Positions 33,854 to 46,961 of a stretch of 64,000 nucleotides of DNA are shown in pieces. This DNA is from Sisyra terminalis (taxonomy: Eukaryota > Arthropoda > Insecta > Neuroptera > Sisyridae). Within the stretch, counting starts at the first letter, position 1, and each line of letters begins with the position of its first letter. The notes beneath the pieces were generated by a model. The model did not search any database and was not told the DNA's origin. It was given only the letters and a program-made list of their open reading frames with translations. A program made the translations under genes and the position numbers. The stretch is from NCBI GenBank assembly GCA_958496175.1, contig OY292275.1:27133001-27197000 (forward strand), given 5' to 3'.

Positions 33854-36711
33854 CGGCAAGATAGCCAATTTATATATATGATTTTATGTAAACATATTTT
33901 TTATTCGAACTTAAAAGAACTTTGTTAATGTACAATCTCAATTTTGGTACTTGCAGACCTTTCAAAGTATTGATAACTTTCTATTTTGACTGAATTTTTA
34001 ACAAACCACACGTCAACACTATTCAACTAAAAGTCAATACTATTTTTGTTTTTCTTGAGTCTCTCGCAAATCTTTTTCGAGTAAATGTTAAATAAAATAC
34101 AGTGAGAGATACGAGTAATAGTTCTAACAAACGTTCTGATGAACTTCCATTCAAGCCGTTAAGCGACTGATTCAAGTATAAAAGGTTTTAGGCAATCATG
34201 CATCAAAATCATTCGAACAGTTTCTATAATTCAATTAAAGACTTTAATGAATTATTTGAATGATTCATTTTTCGATGGACCAAAATTTATTTCCCAATGA
34301 CCGGCTGAAAACTGAATCATCTTGTAAACAAATAAAAATCACAAGAAAATAAAAATATTAAACATGTGTTAGGTATATTAAAAAAAAAAACTAAAAAAAT
34401 AATTAGGACGTGTGACAATGTAAACGTAAGACAAACTTTAATTTCAATTATCATAATTAATAAGTTGAATTCAATACTAGGTTTACACAATTATAAGCAA
34501 TCAATTTCCATATATACTGGAACATAGAAGTATTTGTTAACTATAGAACTGTATAACCATGATATATTACACCGTAATACAACTCCGAGACTAGTTCTTG
34601 GAAAACAATGGCTATAGATAGTATTAAAATGGATGAGATTTTTGACATATTTACCATTTTGTACCACTCAAACGAGTGCAGAATGAGACCATGATCGATC
34701 TGAAATTATTTTTATTTGATAATAATATGCTTTCAAAAAACGTGACTATTTTTTACAACAGCTTTTTGACAATTTATTATCATGTTGTCATGGTAACGTT
34801 GTAGAGTAATAAGGATAAAAATTAATCCGCCACATAACTCGAATGTTTCGTATACAAAACCATGATTTTGCCAAAGTATAATAGTTTCTTGTATGTTGTT
34901 TTTAAAGTAATTTAAGGTTTTTTAAAGACGAATAACAATTTTTTTCATATATTAGCAAACGATATTGATTACCAAACAACCGTAAACGGCAGTTTGATCT
35001 TTAAATTAGTTTACATTGATAAATTTTATGTAGATATAAATTTATTTATTTATATTTCACTTCGATTTATTCTTTCAGTTCAAAAATACTAAACAATGTT
35101 TTATTATATTTTTTATGATCAAAGAAAAAAACAATTTACAAGGTGATTTTTTCCACGACAAAAAGAAATCCTGTTACAAATCTGTTGTGAGTTTTTATTA
35201 AAGAATGAAATTAAGATAAGTATGTAGGTGGAATATAAGCTCAAGGAGTAATATACATGATATACATATTTTGATGTTGCCTGTACAATTGTAAATAACA
35301 TACATTGTGCTTGCATTATCATTGTACTTAAAATATTATACAGCATAAACATATCACATTTTAGGTATTAAAACTCAAAGCTCTCAGCTTTTAAATATAT
35401 ATCCTGTCTTTTCTCAGCTACGTTCTACGTTTGATAACCGTTATTATTAAAGTAAAGTTGTTATGAGAAAAGTTTCTTGATTTAAATCAAATCAGCGTCT
35501 AACTGAAAAACATATCAAAAGCATATTTGTTGTGAAAGATCAATTTTCACTCTAATTAGAAAATTTATCCAACCAGTAATGGTCATGTCACCGCCAACTA
35601 TTTTTTTTTTTTGAATTTAATTATATAATAAACATTTATGTAATGTTTTTGTTCGTCTAAGCATAATGCTACTTTAACATTTTCCTTTCCTTTCATTTCT
35701 TTCAGTATTTCTCTCCTAATTTACGATTGTAGCGTTTATCTTAATATGAGTTGTATTTTAAATAAAACTGACGATTTACTTGAAAATTTTAACACCGAAA
35801 ATCTAGAATAGTCGTCACCAAATTTAAGAATACCTCTTCTTCTTTTTTCGTTTGTATAATTTTCACTTTTGCTTCAAAAAAAGTTTAAATTTTGGTTCAT
35901 ACCTACCTCTTGATTCCCTTACTATATAAAAATGAAACATAATGTAGAGTTTTAATAAAAATTAGGTATCTGATAGCACGAAAGTAGTTACTCGTTTGAA
36001 AAAAATCTTCTTTCTCCGCAATCGTATAAAGTTATTAAATAAAAAAATTGTTAATATTACATGAAGTACAATAATTTAAAAGAAATAAAAAATGTATGTT
36101 TTCGTTGTCTGTGTGACTGCAGCGCCAGGCAAGATATGAACTATAGGAGGCTAATCGAGGATGTTTTCATAATATGAATGATAACAGCAATTGACAAAAT
36201 ATAAAATAGTTGTTATATATAATGGCAAAAATGATCATTTAAAAGTTTACGTAAATTAATACTGGTTGTAGTTTTGTTTTTTGGAAAATTTAACCTAAAA
36301 CATGTAAAAATAAGATTAAGTTACTTTAGATGTATATCAAATTCCAGAAAAAATAAAAAGCAAGGAATAAAAAAATAAAAAAGTAATAAAAGAAATTATA
36401 ATATTTAAAATTAAAAATAAACTTAGTACAGTTATAAATTTAATTTCTTAAATTACTCAAATCAAAAAATAGTTTTAATTTTTACATAACTTACAAATTT
36501 TATAAATGTGTGATACTCTTCACATTGTTGATCGGATTGATAAAATAAGGGTTATGATATTTCTTAATTTCGCGTTCTTACTGTAGTTATCCTTTGATTT
36601 ATTTTTCATCCAGTCATCGGAAATTTATAAAGAAAAAAACATTTTTCCAGACGGTTTTTTTACAATTTACAACATAACAAATTTGATGTTTCGTTTTCGT
36701 TTCATTTATTT
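33854..36711. other. A+T-rich non-coding sequence
   Basis: No gene found. A more balanced patch at 36115-36170 (GCAGCGCCAGGCAAGATATG) codes for nothing recognised. Confidence 0.45.
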
Positions 36712-36755
36712 TTCATTTCATTCATTCATTCAATCATTCATTCATTATTTCATTT
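36712..36755. repeat. (CATT)n microsatellite
   Basis: Imperfect tandem CATT/ATTC units with a few interruptions over about 44 bp. Confidence 0.85.
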
Positions 36756-37409
36756 ATAAATCAAAATGAAAATTCTCTTTTGTTTACAATTTTTTTACAA
36801 TTGTTTACAATTTGATTAATAATAACCTTCTTTTATGCTTAAGCTGACCACTAGGAACGCTTGTGTTGATTTGGTTTCTCCTACACTGGCTTTTCACAAA
36901 GAGAATAGTTAACGAATTCTCTATCATGAGTGCAGCTTACTTGTAAGAACTACTTTGTTATAGTTTACCATAACAATAAGCAAAATTGAAGGTAATTTTT
37001 TAAATACATATTTACTATGGTTTCAAAGCAAGCAAAATGTTACTATTGTTTGAATTGTTAAGCCCAATTTCGATTAAACAGATGAAACCTAATTATAAGA
37101 TTTTTCTTCTAAGATAGAACACAAGGCAGTTCCAAAGAACGTGTTTCTAAAATGATATAAAAGCACCAAATAACTGTTTTACTTGATGACTCCGGATGGG
37201 AAAATGTGTTGTTTACCTAAAATATAATCTTGGAACGAAATATTTTCAGAACAGTAAACTTTTAACAAAATATTCAAAATATTGCTGTTTTGTTTGAAAT
37301 TTTTTTTTTGGGTTTTATGTTTTGTCCGATGTTATTATACTTTACATTATATATTGGTTTTACAATTTGAATTTGATAGCTTTTATTGGCTATGATTTGG
37401 AGTGAGTAA

Positions 37410-37540
37410 CTAAACAAAATCTTTAGACTAAACTATGTACTATGGAAGTAGTGTTGTGAAGTATTAACGCCATGCATGAAACTAGGTGGGTGGTGCCTTT
37501 CAATTTTTGATGCAACTACTAATGCGATTGCATTTTTCCA
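37410..37540 (+). repeat. Dispersed repeat R, copy 2
   Basis: This shares with 33130-33290, in order, GACTAAACTATGTAC, AGTAGTG, TGTGAAGTATTAACGCC, CCTTTCAATTTTTGATGC and AACTACTAATGCGATT. The middle differs by an insertion (AACTAGGTGGGTGG). The family is otherwise unidentified. Confidence 0.55.
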
Positions 37541-40127
37541 TTAAATTATTTAAAAAAAAAATAAAAATTTAAACAATTTTTAAAAAAATCTCGTGACTCC
37601 AAACGCTCTGTAATGTAACGTGACGCCACAATATAAAAATAATGTCACAGCAATAAAATGGCTATGAACAGCTTTGTGTAGTTTTTCATATACAATTGCA
37701 ATTGTACACAATTGTTGCAATTCGTTAATCATTGTGACAATCTATTACCTATTTACAGCTAACTAATAGTCAATTGAACTTCGAGAATTTCAAAATGGAT
37801 GCACTTACATTAATCGTTTGCTGCACCCGGGTAATTTTAGCAATGTCTTTTACATACCTAATCCTTCTGTCACAGTGTTTATAAGATTGTGGCGCAATAG
37901 ATCTCCGATTTGAATTTGCATAAGCTTTAATCGGGTCGTTTATTCTACACGCCTCATCAAAATCATCAAGTTAATATATACATAATACCAACATCATATT
38001 GATCATATTCAAGCTTCAAGAAACAATATGGCATAGGTAAAAAAAGTTAATGTATTTTAAGCTGAAAGCAAATTGCATAACGATATGAAAATATTGTATT
38101 AATTAGTTTGAGATTTAAAACGAAGCACTTAACTTGCAAACCTACTTGAAATAACGATTAAAAAATCTCAAAGGATGACATTGTATTAAAATAAATGACA
38201 TACTACATCGAATTTTCTACAATGTTGAAAACTTGTACTGACTTGTACCACATTATATATGTTTTCAAGGTTGATTCTTATGACTTATTTATTAGTGTTC
38301 TACCTTCTGCTGCTATTGTTGAAAACTAGGAAAATTCGGAACACTTTATACCAAAGAGCTAACCGTTTATATTTAATGAATCATGAAGCCCAAAAAGAAT
38401 TTAAAATGTATAATTTTTAAGTTTTTTATTTTAAAAATGTTCGGCAATGGTATTGGAATTCGAAGCTAAAAAAATAATTCACAAAAAAAAATGATTTCAA
38501 ATAATTTTTTTAATAGAAACTTTTTTTCTAAAAAAGAAAAATAAAATGAAATTTTAATAAAAAAATAATGAAATTTGCTGAATTAACGTAAAAGATCATG
38601 TGATTTTTTCAATTAGTACAAAATATGTTTTGTATGACGTGTTCGTTATCGAATAAAAGATAAAAAATTCAATCAAAAACAGTCAGAGTTTATAAAATTT
38701 ACTGTCGGAAAATATGTTTTGCATGATTTTACTGGAAAATCAATATTTTTTGATACAAGTGAGAATAAAGATAATTAATGTCATGAAATGAATAGCTTGG
38801 CGTTTTGGGAAATCAAAGAAAATTGAACTTAATTTTCTGTACCTTGAAAGATTTTGTAATTTCAATACCTCTTTGAATTTCACATTTAAATTTTAAGTAA
38901 GCCGTTAATTAAACAGAATGATTATAATGGGAATACTTTTATAAAAAAAAAAGAAGTGAAACATATTAACACTTTATTATAAATGTATAATATTTGAATC
39001 TAAACGAATTCTTAACGCAAAAACTAAAAGAACTTAAAAAAATGTAAATTAAAAGCAATAGGCGCTATCCATTGTTTTAATTGCTAACTTGAGAACCTGA
39101 TGATCTTCGTACCAACCAAATATCGATTTAAGAAAATTGATTCATTGAATCCGGTAGTATTGCCACATTTTTGATTATCAGTTTGTATATAAATAAATAC
39201 GTATATGCTTATGCTTGTTAAAAGCTTTAGTGCGTTTTTGTAATGTACATTTATATTACACATCTATATGTGTGTATTTTAATTTACATAGCATTGTTGT
39301 GTTAGCCAATTCCCTCCTTATTTCGTTATTAATCAGGTACTGGATACTTACTGGAAATTTTCCTGTTTTCTTCAGTACTTCTTTGAACATAATACTAGTT
39401 TTTTTTTTCATTTAACACTGCAGTCCATGGTTTGGGTAGTGTTTTGAATGTACTACAACGTCCCGATCTAATTTTGTTAATTATTTTCATCCTTTCCTAC
39501 AGTTTGGAGTAAATCATTAATTTTAGCCATCGTATGATGTGTAATATATTATGATTGTTTGATAAATTGATTTATCTCTTTTTGGTATTCTCTTCGTTTC
39601 TTTGTATATTTAATAATCATTTTTTATATTTTAAAATAGCGATTGAATGTATAAACATGTTTCTTGTTAATTAATTTGTCAATCCTGTAGTAATTTTCTT
39701 TGTGACTCGGTACCAATAGTTTTAGAGCTTTTGATTTTATTTTGGTTCTTTAATACTATTTTTGACTTTTTAAATAATTTCTACTCATTCGCCATTTGAT
39801 ACACAAATTTAATAAAGAAGAAATTAAAATTCAATCGATAGCGATTTTTAAGACAAGTCACAAACAACACGAAATAGCAAATCTGCAGGCATCAATGATA
39901 ACAAATAGGTTGTATGGTGTACGAGACATAAGAAAACAATTGCGGAAGACACCAAACTCAATTTATTTAACTACTTAATTTTATTCATAATTTTTCAAAT
40001 ATTATAATAGTTATTCTGTCGTTCAAGAAGGAAACGAATCCAATAAACTATAGAACATAAAAATCGGTTCAGTCATTCTTGAGTTATAAATAGTTTTACA
40101 AGTATGACTTTGTTTTAAGTAAATAAG
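37541..40127. other. A+T-rich non-coding sequence
   Basis: No supported gene. The segment about 39200-39960 is less repetitive and holds 60-66-codon frames on both strands, but none shows a recognisable motif; it could be a very old retroelement. Confidence 0.4.
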
Positions 40128-40129
40128 GT

Positions 40130-40530
40130 TGTTTCCAATTATAGCACAAAAGCGTATAATGCGGCATAATGCTCAGCATTGAATGTTCCAACGACCGCAA
40201 CGCATCGATCAATTGAGCATTCGAAATAGCTGTGCTCTCTGGTATGATGCAAAAAATTTAACCAATAAAATTACTGAAAAATTTAAGATTTATTTCAAAA
40301 ATTAAAAATTAATTAAATTAGTTGACGATAACGCAATTGTATTATTTAAAATTCCATTAAAGGTTGCCAAAATTTGTCAAACTCAATTTTTCTCCAACTA
40401 AACCAAGTCTCATGCAGTCTATCGTCGCACTTTGGAATTAATTTATTCCAATTTAAGGTTCGAATTGGCTCGCATAGTGCGGCACTATGTCGCACTAAGC
40501 ACTGGTACAAATTTTATGTTAGAAACAAGT
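40130..40530. mobile_element. Possible old MITE with TTGTTTC ends
   Basis: The left end TTGTTTCCAATTATAGCAC and the complement of the right end TTGTTTCTAACATAAAAT are similar. Further in, ATGCGGCATAATGC faces GTGCGGCACTATGTCGCAC on the complement. The arms are about 60 bp and well diverged. The interior is non-coding and no target duplication is visible. Confidence 0.4.
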
Positions 40531-42803
40531 GACTGTAAATGATATTGATTATTTGTGGTACTATTTGACAAGCTGAAGAACGGCATACCTATGATTGTGG
40601 AATGTCTTTTTCTTGACATACATTTTCGCTATGTAGAAAAAATATACAATAGAAACTAAGTTTATATTCTAAATGTATTGTTTATGAAAAGTGAAAAATA
40701 CAATAATAACTATTATATAAATAAAGCAGTACAAAAAGTTCAGACATGACTTATACGAGTTTGCTAAAATTATATTTATAAATTTATATTAAAAGTTTAC
40801 AAAAGTAAGGGTTGAGAAAGCCTTCAGACTGACTTATTTTTATTAAATTGTGCAAAACGGAGCACATGTGAATATTAGGGAAATAAGAAAACGTGGAAAA
40901 TAAGGACACACTAGAGAGAGATAGTTGCTCTTTGAGTACATAAACTAAGGTCTTAAGATTTTAATTGCATTTGACAAGAACGATCGTACCAAGAACGCAC
41001 AATATACTTTAATTTCATACTTGTGTGAAGAAACAACCTTATAATTTCTTAATTGAATTTACTGCCCAATTCTGAAGATGGAATAAGGAAATAAAAACAT
41101 CGCAACCATAAATATTAATTTAACCCTCTTCAACTTAATGAAAAATCATATTAAGGATTTCAAGTGTTTCCTTTTTTTTGTTTTAAGTTCATCAACAAAA
41201 TAAAAACTCTTGATTCATAAAGAATGATAAAATGTCATTTTTAAAAATGATAAAATGCCATTTTTTATTTAAATTGAATATTTATTTTTATAATGCACGT
41301 GTTTACAGTGATAAAATTTTATTATCAAACTGGATGAAATATAAATTGACATTTACTCCATATCTTTGACTCAAACAGCATTGTTGACATGGAGGATCTT
41401 ATCTAATATTAAATAAGAAATAAAAATAAATGTTTCTTAGATGGTGCAGCTATTGGAATTTTTTTCCCATAATATCAGAATTGGGGAAGAAAATTTATTC
41501 AAGCATTTTTATAAATTATGTATGATTTATAATTTGCGAACTTTTAATATAAATTGCACAAATAATGAACAATTCCCAGTCTTATCTTGAAAAATTAAAT
41601 GTTTTGTTTTCTTATATGAAATTTGAAGCTATTAACTCTTAACTAATACATTTTAAATGTTAATTAATATTTTAAAAACGTTTTTTTACTCTAAAATATT
41701 TTTTTTCAAAAATTGTATACATAGTTTAAGTACAAATCTTAAATAATCTTATAAACACAATCTTTTTTTTTACATTTCTTATTGCTATATTGAATTGTTA
41801 ATAACATTCTTGTTATTATTTACCCTCAATATTACTTCTTCGTTTAATAATACCGTTAAATTACAAAAGTTTTCATTAAAAGTTATATTTACTTTCAAAA
41901 ATCAAAACTGCATTATTTTGGTCATTGTTTGTGGAAACTTTCGATCGTTAACTGTAATTTATTTTTACAACAGTAAACAGAAAATTTTACCATTCATTAA
42001 AACGCTTCATTAAACTTTTCCTTCGTACGCTCTAAAAGTTTGTATGTGGAAAACTTTTTTATAAACCTGTGTTTGGAAGTCAAATAATTTTTGATTGATT
42101 AGTTTCAGGTTATTAGCAAAAAAAGATATTTTTGGAAATATTGCCTCAAAGCGTTTCAAAATTAATGTCAGCCGCTAATAACATGTCAATTTAGAAACCA
42201 TGAATTTTGGATAACTAAAAGTTCACACGTGTTTGTTATAAATCAAAGATGGATACAACAGTAATAATAATTATTAAATTGAAAATTGATTGTTAAATTA
42301 AAATAAATTGCCGCAAAATTTACTTGTAATTAAAAATCACTTTGTAGTTATTTTTAGTTTTTCGATTGACATTTTGATGATGGAGATATTTTGATACAAG
42401 ATTTTTCGATTTTTTTTTTTTAATTTGATTGGGTAAATATAATACGATTAATGACTTGCAACCTAAATTGAGTATAAAATCCGTTATTTCAACCGTAAAA
42501 ATACGTTTATTCAAAATAAAAGTTGTATTAATATTGTAAGGTCATCAAAGGCTTAACCAAAGTAATTTGAAACCATTTTTTTTATTTTCCACTCCTGGAA
42601 ATTCGTCAAAAACCATTTGTATAGGCAGGGAAATTTTATCATTACTGACACACACTAAAAGATCATGAATTTTATTTTTTGAAAATGGAGCTCCATTTTT
42701 TCTTTTATATTATTTTCAATGTAAAAATTTTCCTAAAACTTCACACCTTTTCCGGAAAATAAAGTAGAAATTCGTTTAAATCGATTGATATCGTATTACA
42801 TTC
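40531..42803. other. A+T-rich non-coding sequence
   Basis: No gene or clear repeat family recognised. Confidence 0.45.
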
Positions 42804-44374
42804 GGTCAAAGTAAAGAATAGACAAGTACTAGAAATGGGTTGGTAGGAATGCATGGGGGAAATTTTGTTCAAGTTGGTATGTTTTTGCGCCTTATATACT
42901 CGCTTGCGAAATATCGTTATTTCACGTGTTGACATCTACTGCCATATTTAAAATATTCAGAAATAAACATTCAATGTGGAAGTAAAAATTAATTGGAAAT
43001 ATTTAAGGGAATGGATATAATTCATGATCTTGTGCCCAAAAACAAAATAAAAGGCCAAAGTAAAATAATAAACAATACAGGTATACTGAAATTTATACAA
43101 TTACTTCATATTTTTTTATTTTTGCGAATGACCTCAAAATTTTTGCAGACAATTCCATAGAAGTTCTCGTCTGATAATTTTTTTTCTTATTATTGATGAG
43201 TTTTTATGGCGAAGCGAAATCGACCAGTGAAAAATTGTCAAGCCATGTATGTAATGCTAGCAATTGGAGAAACCTTTAGTAAAACTTTTTTTTATTTTTA
43301 GATTTCATAGTTATTTTAAGTTTAAATACGTGTTTATAAATATTTTAAGTTATAGTTGATGTACTAAATAATAAAACTTAATAAATCTTAATACAATTAT
43401 TCAAATGGTTGCTCACAAACTTTCGAGAGTAAAAGAAAGTATACTAGTACTCTTTTTTAACAAACATTAACGTATTAATGAATTGAATATTGACCAAATG
43501 TACAAAGTCTATATATGTAAAGCATGATTGGGATAAATAAAGACAATATTTTATAAAAGCATGGCTACAAGTAGCATTTGTACATACTACTAACTCAGTG
43601 TCTCATTTTCTATTCTGTTTTTAATTCAATTCGCGAATAAATCAGCCGTGATAATAGGTAGCGACAAAATATCAATTATTAACCAAAACTGAATTATTAA
43701 TAAATTTACGAATAGAAAAAGTTCGTGAATTTTTGAAAAAGACGAAGTAGAGAGTGAGATGGTACCAGAGAGTGCCTTGTAGAAAAATTACTTGTACCAA
43801 ATCATGAATATTTTACTTAAAGAAAAAATATGTATTATAATAAATGTTCTTAAACACAAATATTATTTACTATATAACGTATTTAACTAAAATCATCTAC
43901 GTTTCTTACTATACTAATATGTTTTTAAATTCACTGGCCTCCACTTCTACTACCACATCTTTGGGCCAATTCTTCAATTGAATATATTACTTTGTACATT
44001 GACGGGAAATATGTTTTATCTAAAGAGAATTGCTTTGGAAATTTCTGCAAAAATGATAAAGTTATTAGCAATAACAAGAAAAACACGAAGTAATTATTTC
44101 AGTATTCCGTATACCATTAATATTTAATAGTTAATTTTGGATTTTTATTTTATTTTTAGGCATAAAATCATGAATTATATCCATTCCTTTTAATATTTCG
44201 GGTAAATGTTTATTTCTTTCAATTTCAAATATGATAGACGTCAAAACGTGGTGAAAATAACATTAATTTTGCAGACGAGTAAATAAAACGCAAAAATATA
44301 TCAGCTTGAACAAAATTTCCCCCATGCATTCTTACCAACCCGTTTCTAGTACTTGTCTATTCTATACTATGACC
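42804..44374. mobile_element. 1.57-kb element with ~300-bp terminal inverted repeats
   Basis: The left arm (42804 to about 43110) and right arm (about 44080 to 44374) are inverted copies. Both begin GGTCA.AGTA.AGAATAGACA on the reading from outside in, continue AGTACTAGAAA.GGGTTGGTA and AATGCATGGGGGAAATTTTG, and remain alignable through GGAATGGATATAATTCATGA to AATTAC near the inner ends. Similarity stops abruptly outside GGTCA on both sides. The central ~970 bp are not palindromic and hold an exon-like frame on the minus strand (43931-44044) and a 31-codon + frame at 43206. No known transposase motif was found. It could be a foldback-type or non-autonomous DNA transposon; no target duplication could be assigned. 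Confidence 0.75.
43931..44044 (-). CDS. Exon-like frame with splice acceptor, product unknown
   Basis: On the minus strand, ATTTTTGCAG ends at 44045 and looks like a good splice acceptor. It opens a phase-0 frame of 37 codons plus TGA (stop at 43933-43931). The peptide begins KFPKQFSLDKTYF and ends YSIEELAQRCGSRSGGQ; composition is balanced and unlike the chance frames around it. I do not recognise the protein. It lies inside the long-inverted-repeat element, between the arms, so it may be the last exon of a gene carried by the element, a captured host exon, or coincidence. No upstream exon was identified, and no clear AATAAA follows closely. Confidence 0.3.
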   Translation of the reverse strand, partial: KFPKQFSLDKTYFPSMYKVIYSIEELAQRCGSRSGGQ

Positions 44375-44886
44375 CATTCTTTTATAGTTGAGAAAACTAA
44401 CAAAACACGATGTTAAGGTAAAATGCTCCATCATGTTTGTTTCGGATTTTTGTAAGTCGTTTCGGCAATGATTTCTCAAAAGTTATAAAAATTTCTAAAA
44501 TTAAATATTTGAAAATATACGAATCACTTAACAAACCTTAAATGATTGTAGCAAATAGGAAGTATAGAGCAATTAGAAAAAAATATACATTACATTAGCG
44601 GTTGTAAAGACATTTATCAAAATTGTATTAGTTTAAAATTCGGAAAATTACTTTCGAATTTTCTAAAATTTTATATTAAGTGATGTACCCAAAATTATGA
44701 GCTTATTCCGAACAGGTTCCAAATAGGTTCCAATCGCCGATTATTGAGGAAAAAACTTTGAAAAATCAGGTTTTTTTGACTAACTGATATTCTCAATTAA
44801 AACTTTATTCTTCGAGTACACGTTTCCCGAACGAAATTGAATTTATCGAAAATCTTGTAAAACACATATGAAGTCGAATACATGTA
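44375..44886. other. A+T-rich non-coding sequence
   Basis: Nothing recognised between the long-inverted-repeat element and the SINE. Confidence 0.4.
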
Positions 44887-45015
44887 AAGCTTACTAATGA
44901 CCGCTAACTGGTAGGTATTGGATTTGAATCTTCTGTCGAGCTCATTTTCTATAGTTCTTGGTTTACGGATATTTAACAACTCTAGACACTTAAGACCTTA
45001 GTTTTAGTAGTTTTA
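44887..45015 (+). mobile_element. tRNA-derived SINE, diverged copy 6
   Basis: Only the B-box half of the head survives: CTAACTGGTAGGTATTGGAT, then TTTGAATCTT. The body follows in family order with ATTTTCTATAGTTCTTGG, TTTACGGATATTTAACAACT and CTAGACACTTAAGACC. Divergence is higher than in the other copies. Confidence 0.5.
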
Positions 45016-45361
45016 AAATAATGATTTTAAAAAAACATACTAAAAGACACTCAAACACAATAATTAAGTTTTTACTAGCTAGTAAATTTCAGCCACTAAA
45101 AAATTAAAATTAAAAACTCTTTTACAAAAAATTAAACCATCGAAATACGGAATGGAGATTAAAAATGAAAACAAATTATTAACCAAGCTTTTCAATCAAT
45201 CAATAAATAAAATTGATTACTTTTAAATCGGCGCAAATCAAATAATCAAGTATAATTATTGAAATAATTAAAGCAAATATTAAAAAAAATACAAAATTGA
45301 CACCTAAACATTTTTTCGATCGAACATCATGGTTTTAGAATTTTATAATTTTTTTTAAATA
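45016..45361. other. A+T-rich non-coding sequence
   Basis: Short A+T-rich spacer between two SINE copies in opposite orientation; nothing recognised. Confidence 0.4.
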
Positions 45362-45519
45362 CATTATCGTTGCTTTTTAACTACTAAGGATTTGTAGCGA
45401 TTCTAAGGTTAATAAAAATCCGTAAATCATGAAATATCGAAAATTTGCGTCACACGAAAATCAAACACAACACGTACCAGTTTTGGAACGGTCATCTAAA
45501 CCACTCGCCCACCAGTAGG
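45362..45519 (-). mobile_element. tRNA-derived SINE, copy 4
   Basis: On the minus strand it reads CCTACTGGTGGGCGAGTGGT, TTCCAAAACTGGTACGTG, a decayed B box (TGTTTGATTTT), CAAATTTTCGATATTTCATG, ACGGATTTTTATTAACC and GCAACGATAATG. All parts match the family in order. Confidence 0.75.
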
Positions 45520-45574
45520 TTCGCACGGTATTGTAAGCTAACCTTCAATTGTCAAAATTCCATGCTTTAAATTC

Positions 45575-45735
45575 GGGATAAGCAACCTGTAGCCCGCGGG
45601 CAATACTAAGTACTATCCAATACTTTCTTTTTTTAGATTTGATCTAATGTTTAACATTTAAACTATGATTCAAATAATTTCAATTTATATATTTATTTCA
45701 CATTTAAAAACCTTAATGTTTCAAATGGCCCGCAG
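45575..45735. mobile_element. Probable decayed hAT-type MITE
   Basis: GGGATAAGCAACCTGTAGCCCGC at the left and ATGGCCCGCAGTAAAG at the right, separated by A+T-rich sequence, resemble the terminal and subterminal G+C blocks of the hAT MITE at 27789. The ends are too worn to show a target duplication. Confidence 0.4.
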
Positions 45736-46299
45736 TAAAGTAAAATTGTTTAAATAATTACATTGAATTTGTATTTTTATATTTTGGTGCCAAATAAAAT
45801 TTAGCTACTTTCATTTGTTTGGTGGCTTAGGCACAAAAGTTTAGAAGATTTTATTTTTATTTTCCGCTTTTCATTTCCATTCTTCATTGATTCTGTTTTT
45901 TGTTAAATAGTTTTTATGAATCTGTACTGATAACAAATACTCTTAAATTAACATTAATTTTGATTATTTATTGCAAAGTAATAAGAACAAAATCATTCAA
46001 ATACTATTTTCATTATTTTAAAATAAATGATTTTTTTTAGGAATTGATATATCTACAGGTATGTCTTTTTTCTCGTTTGTAATGTTTATACGCAAAATTA
46101 TTTTTCTGTGAAGAAAAACTATAAAGAACTGATAAATGTAGGAAAAGGAAGATTGTTAATGCTAACCACTCAAACAGTTTTAATAATTCAACAACAATTG
46201 CATTTTCCAAGAAAAGTAGAGATTTCAACATTTCATCTTAACTGAGCGCAAAAAGAATTCATCTTTAACAGGGCAGTACCTATTAATGTCAAAGAAAAT

Positions 46300-46830
46300 G
46301 GATTCAAAGAAAATTTTGTGCAAAGGATTACTACTTTTACTACCACTCTTGAAAGATTTATCCTTCCGTATATTTCAGTTGAATGATTAAGAAGAAAAGT
46401 GTAAGAGTTATTAAAAGACATTTATTTGATTTCAATAGAAATTATCTAATTTTTTTTTGTCAAACGGCAAATATATAGAAGAACACAGTTAACGCTTTAT
46501 TTTATAAATATACTATCCTGTTATTCTTTCGAATGGTATTAACTATACTCTTTTCTCAACAAGTCTATTAAATAGAACACATTTTAGAGATAAATGTACA
46601 TTTCAAAAAAAAAAATGAAAAGAAAAGAAAAGAATCTGAAGCTTTTTATTGTTCAATTGTAAAGAAACACTGAAAGCCTCCTGTCTATTTGTTTGGATTT
46701 CATACATAAATCTTATGAAGGTAATGATGCTAGTACATTTGTGATTGTATTTAGTCTGTTTAAAAAGATTTTATCGTATTCAATTAAATATTTTTTGGTA
46801 TATACTAATAATGTTTTTTTCTTGTTTCAG
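46300..46830. other. Upstream flank of the receptor exon; likely intron end
   Basis: A+T-rich, with no convincing promoter. It ends in the pyrimidine-rich run ATGTTTTTTTCTTGTTTCAG (to 46830), a strong 3' splice site, so at least the last part is an intron in the 5' UTR of the receptor gene. The first untranslated exon was not located. Confidence 0.5.
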
Positions 46831-46961
46831 ATATGATTTGAGAAGAAGTTTCTTTAATTTGATACAAAGAATGAAATTCAATCCCTGGAAATGGGTAATT
46901 TCATAAACAAGATATAAGACATTTCCAATTTTCCATTTCGATATCATAAACATCAACCAAA
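46831..46961 (+). other. 5' UTR part of the receptor exon
   Basis: This runs from the splice acceptor (AG at 46829-46830) to the ATG at 46962. It contains no upstream in-frame coding continuation that would argue for an earlier start. The sequence just before the ATG (ATCAACCAAAATG) fits the usual insect start context. Confidence 0.6.

Noticed and set aside
46037..46421. Two adjacent minus-strand frames upstream of the receptor exon
   Set aside because: No motif, no shared frame, no splice evidence. The region more probably belongs to receptor upstream or UTR intron sequence.
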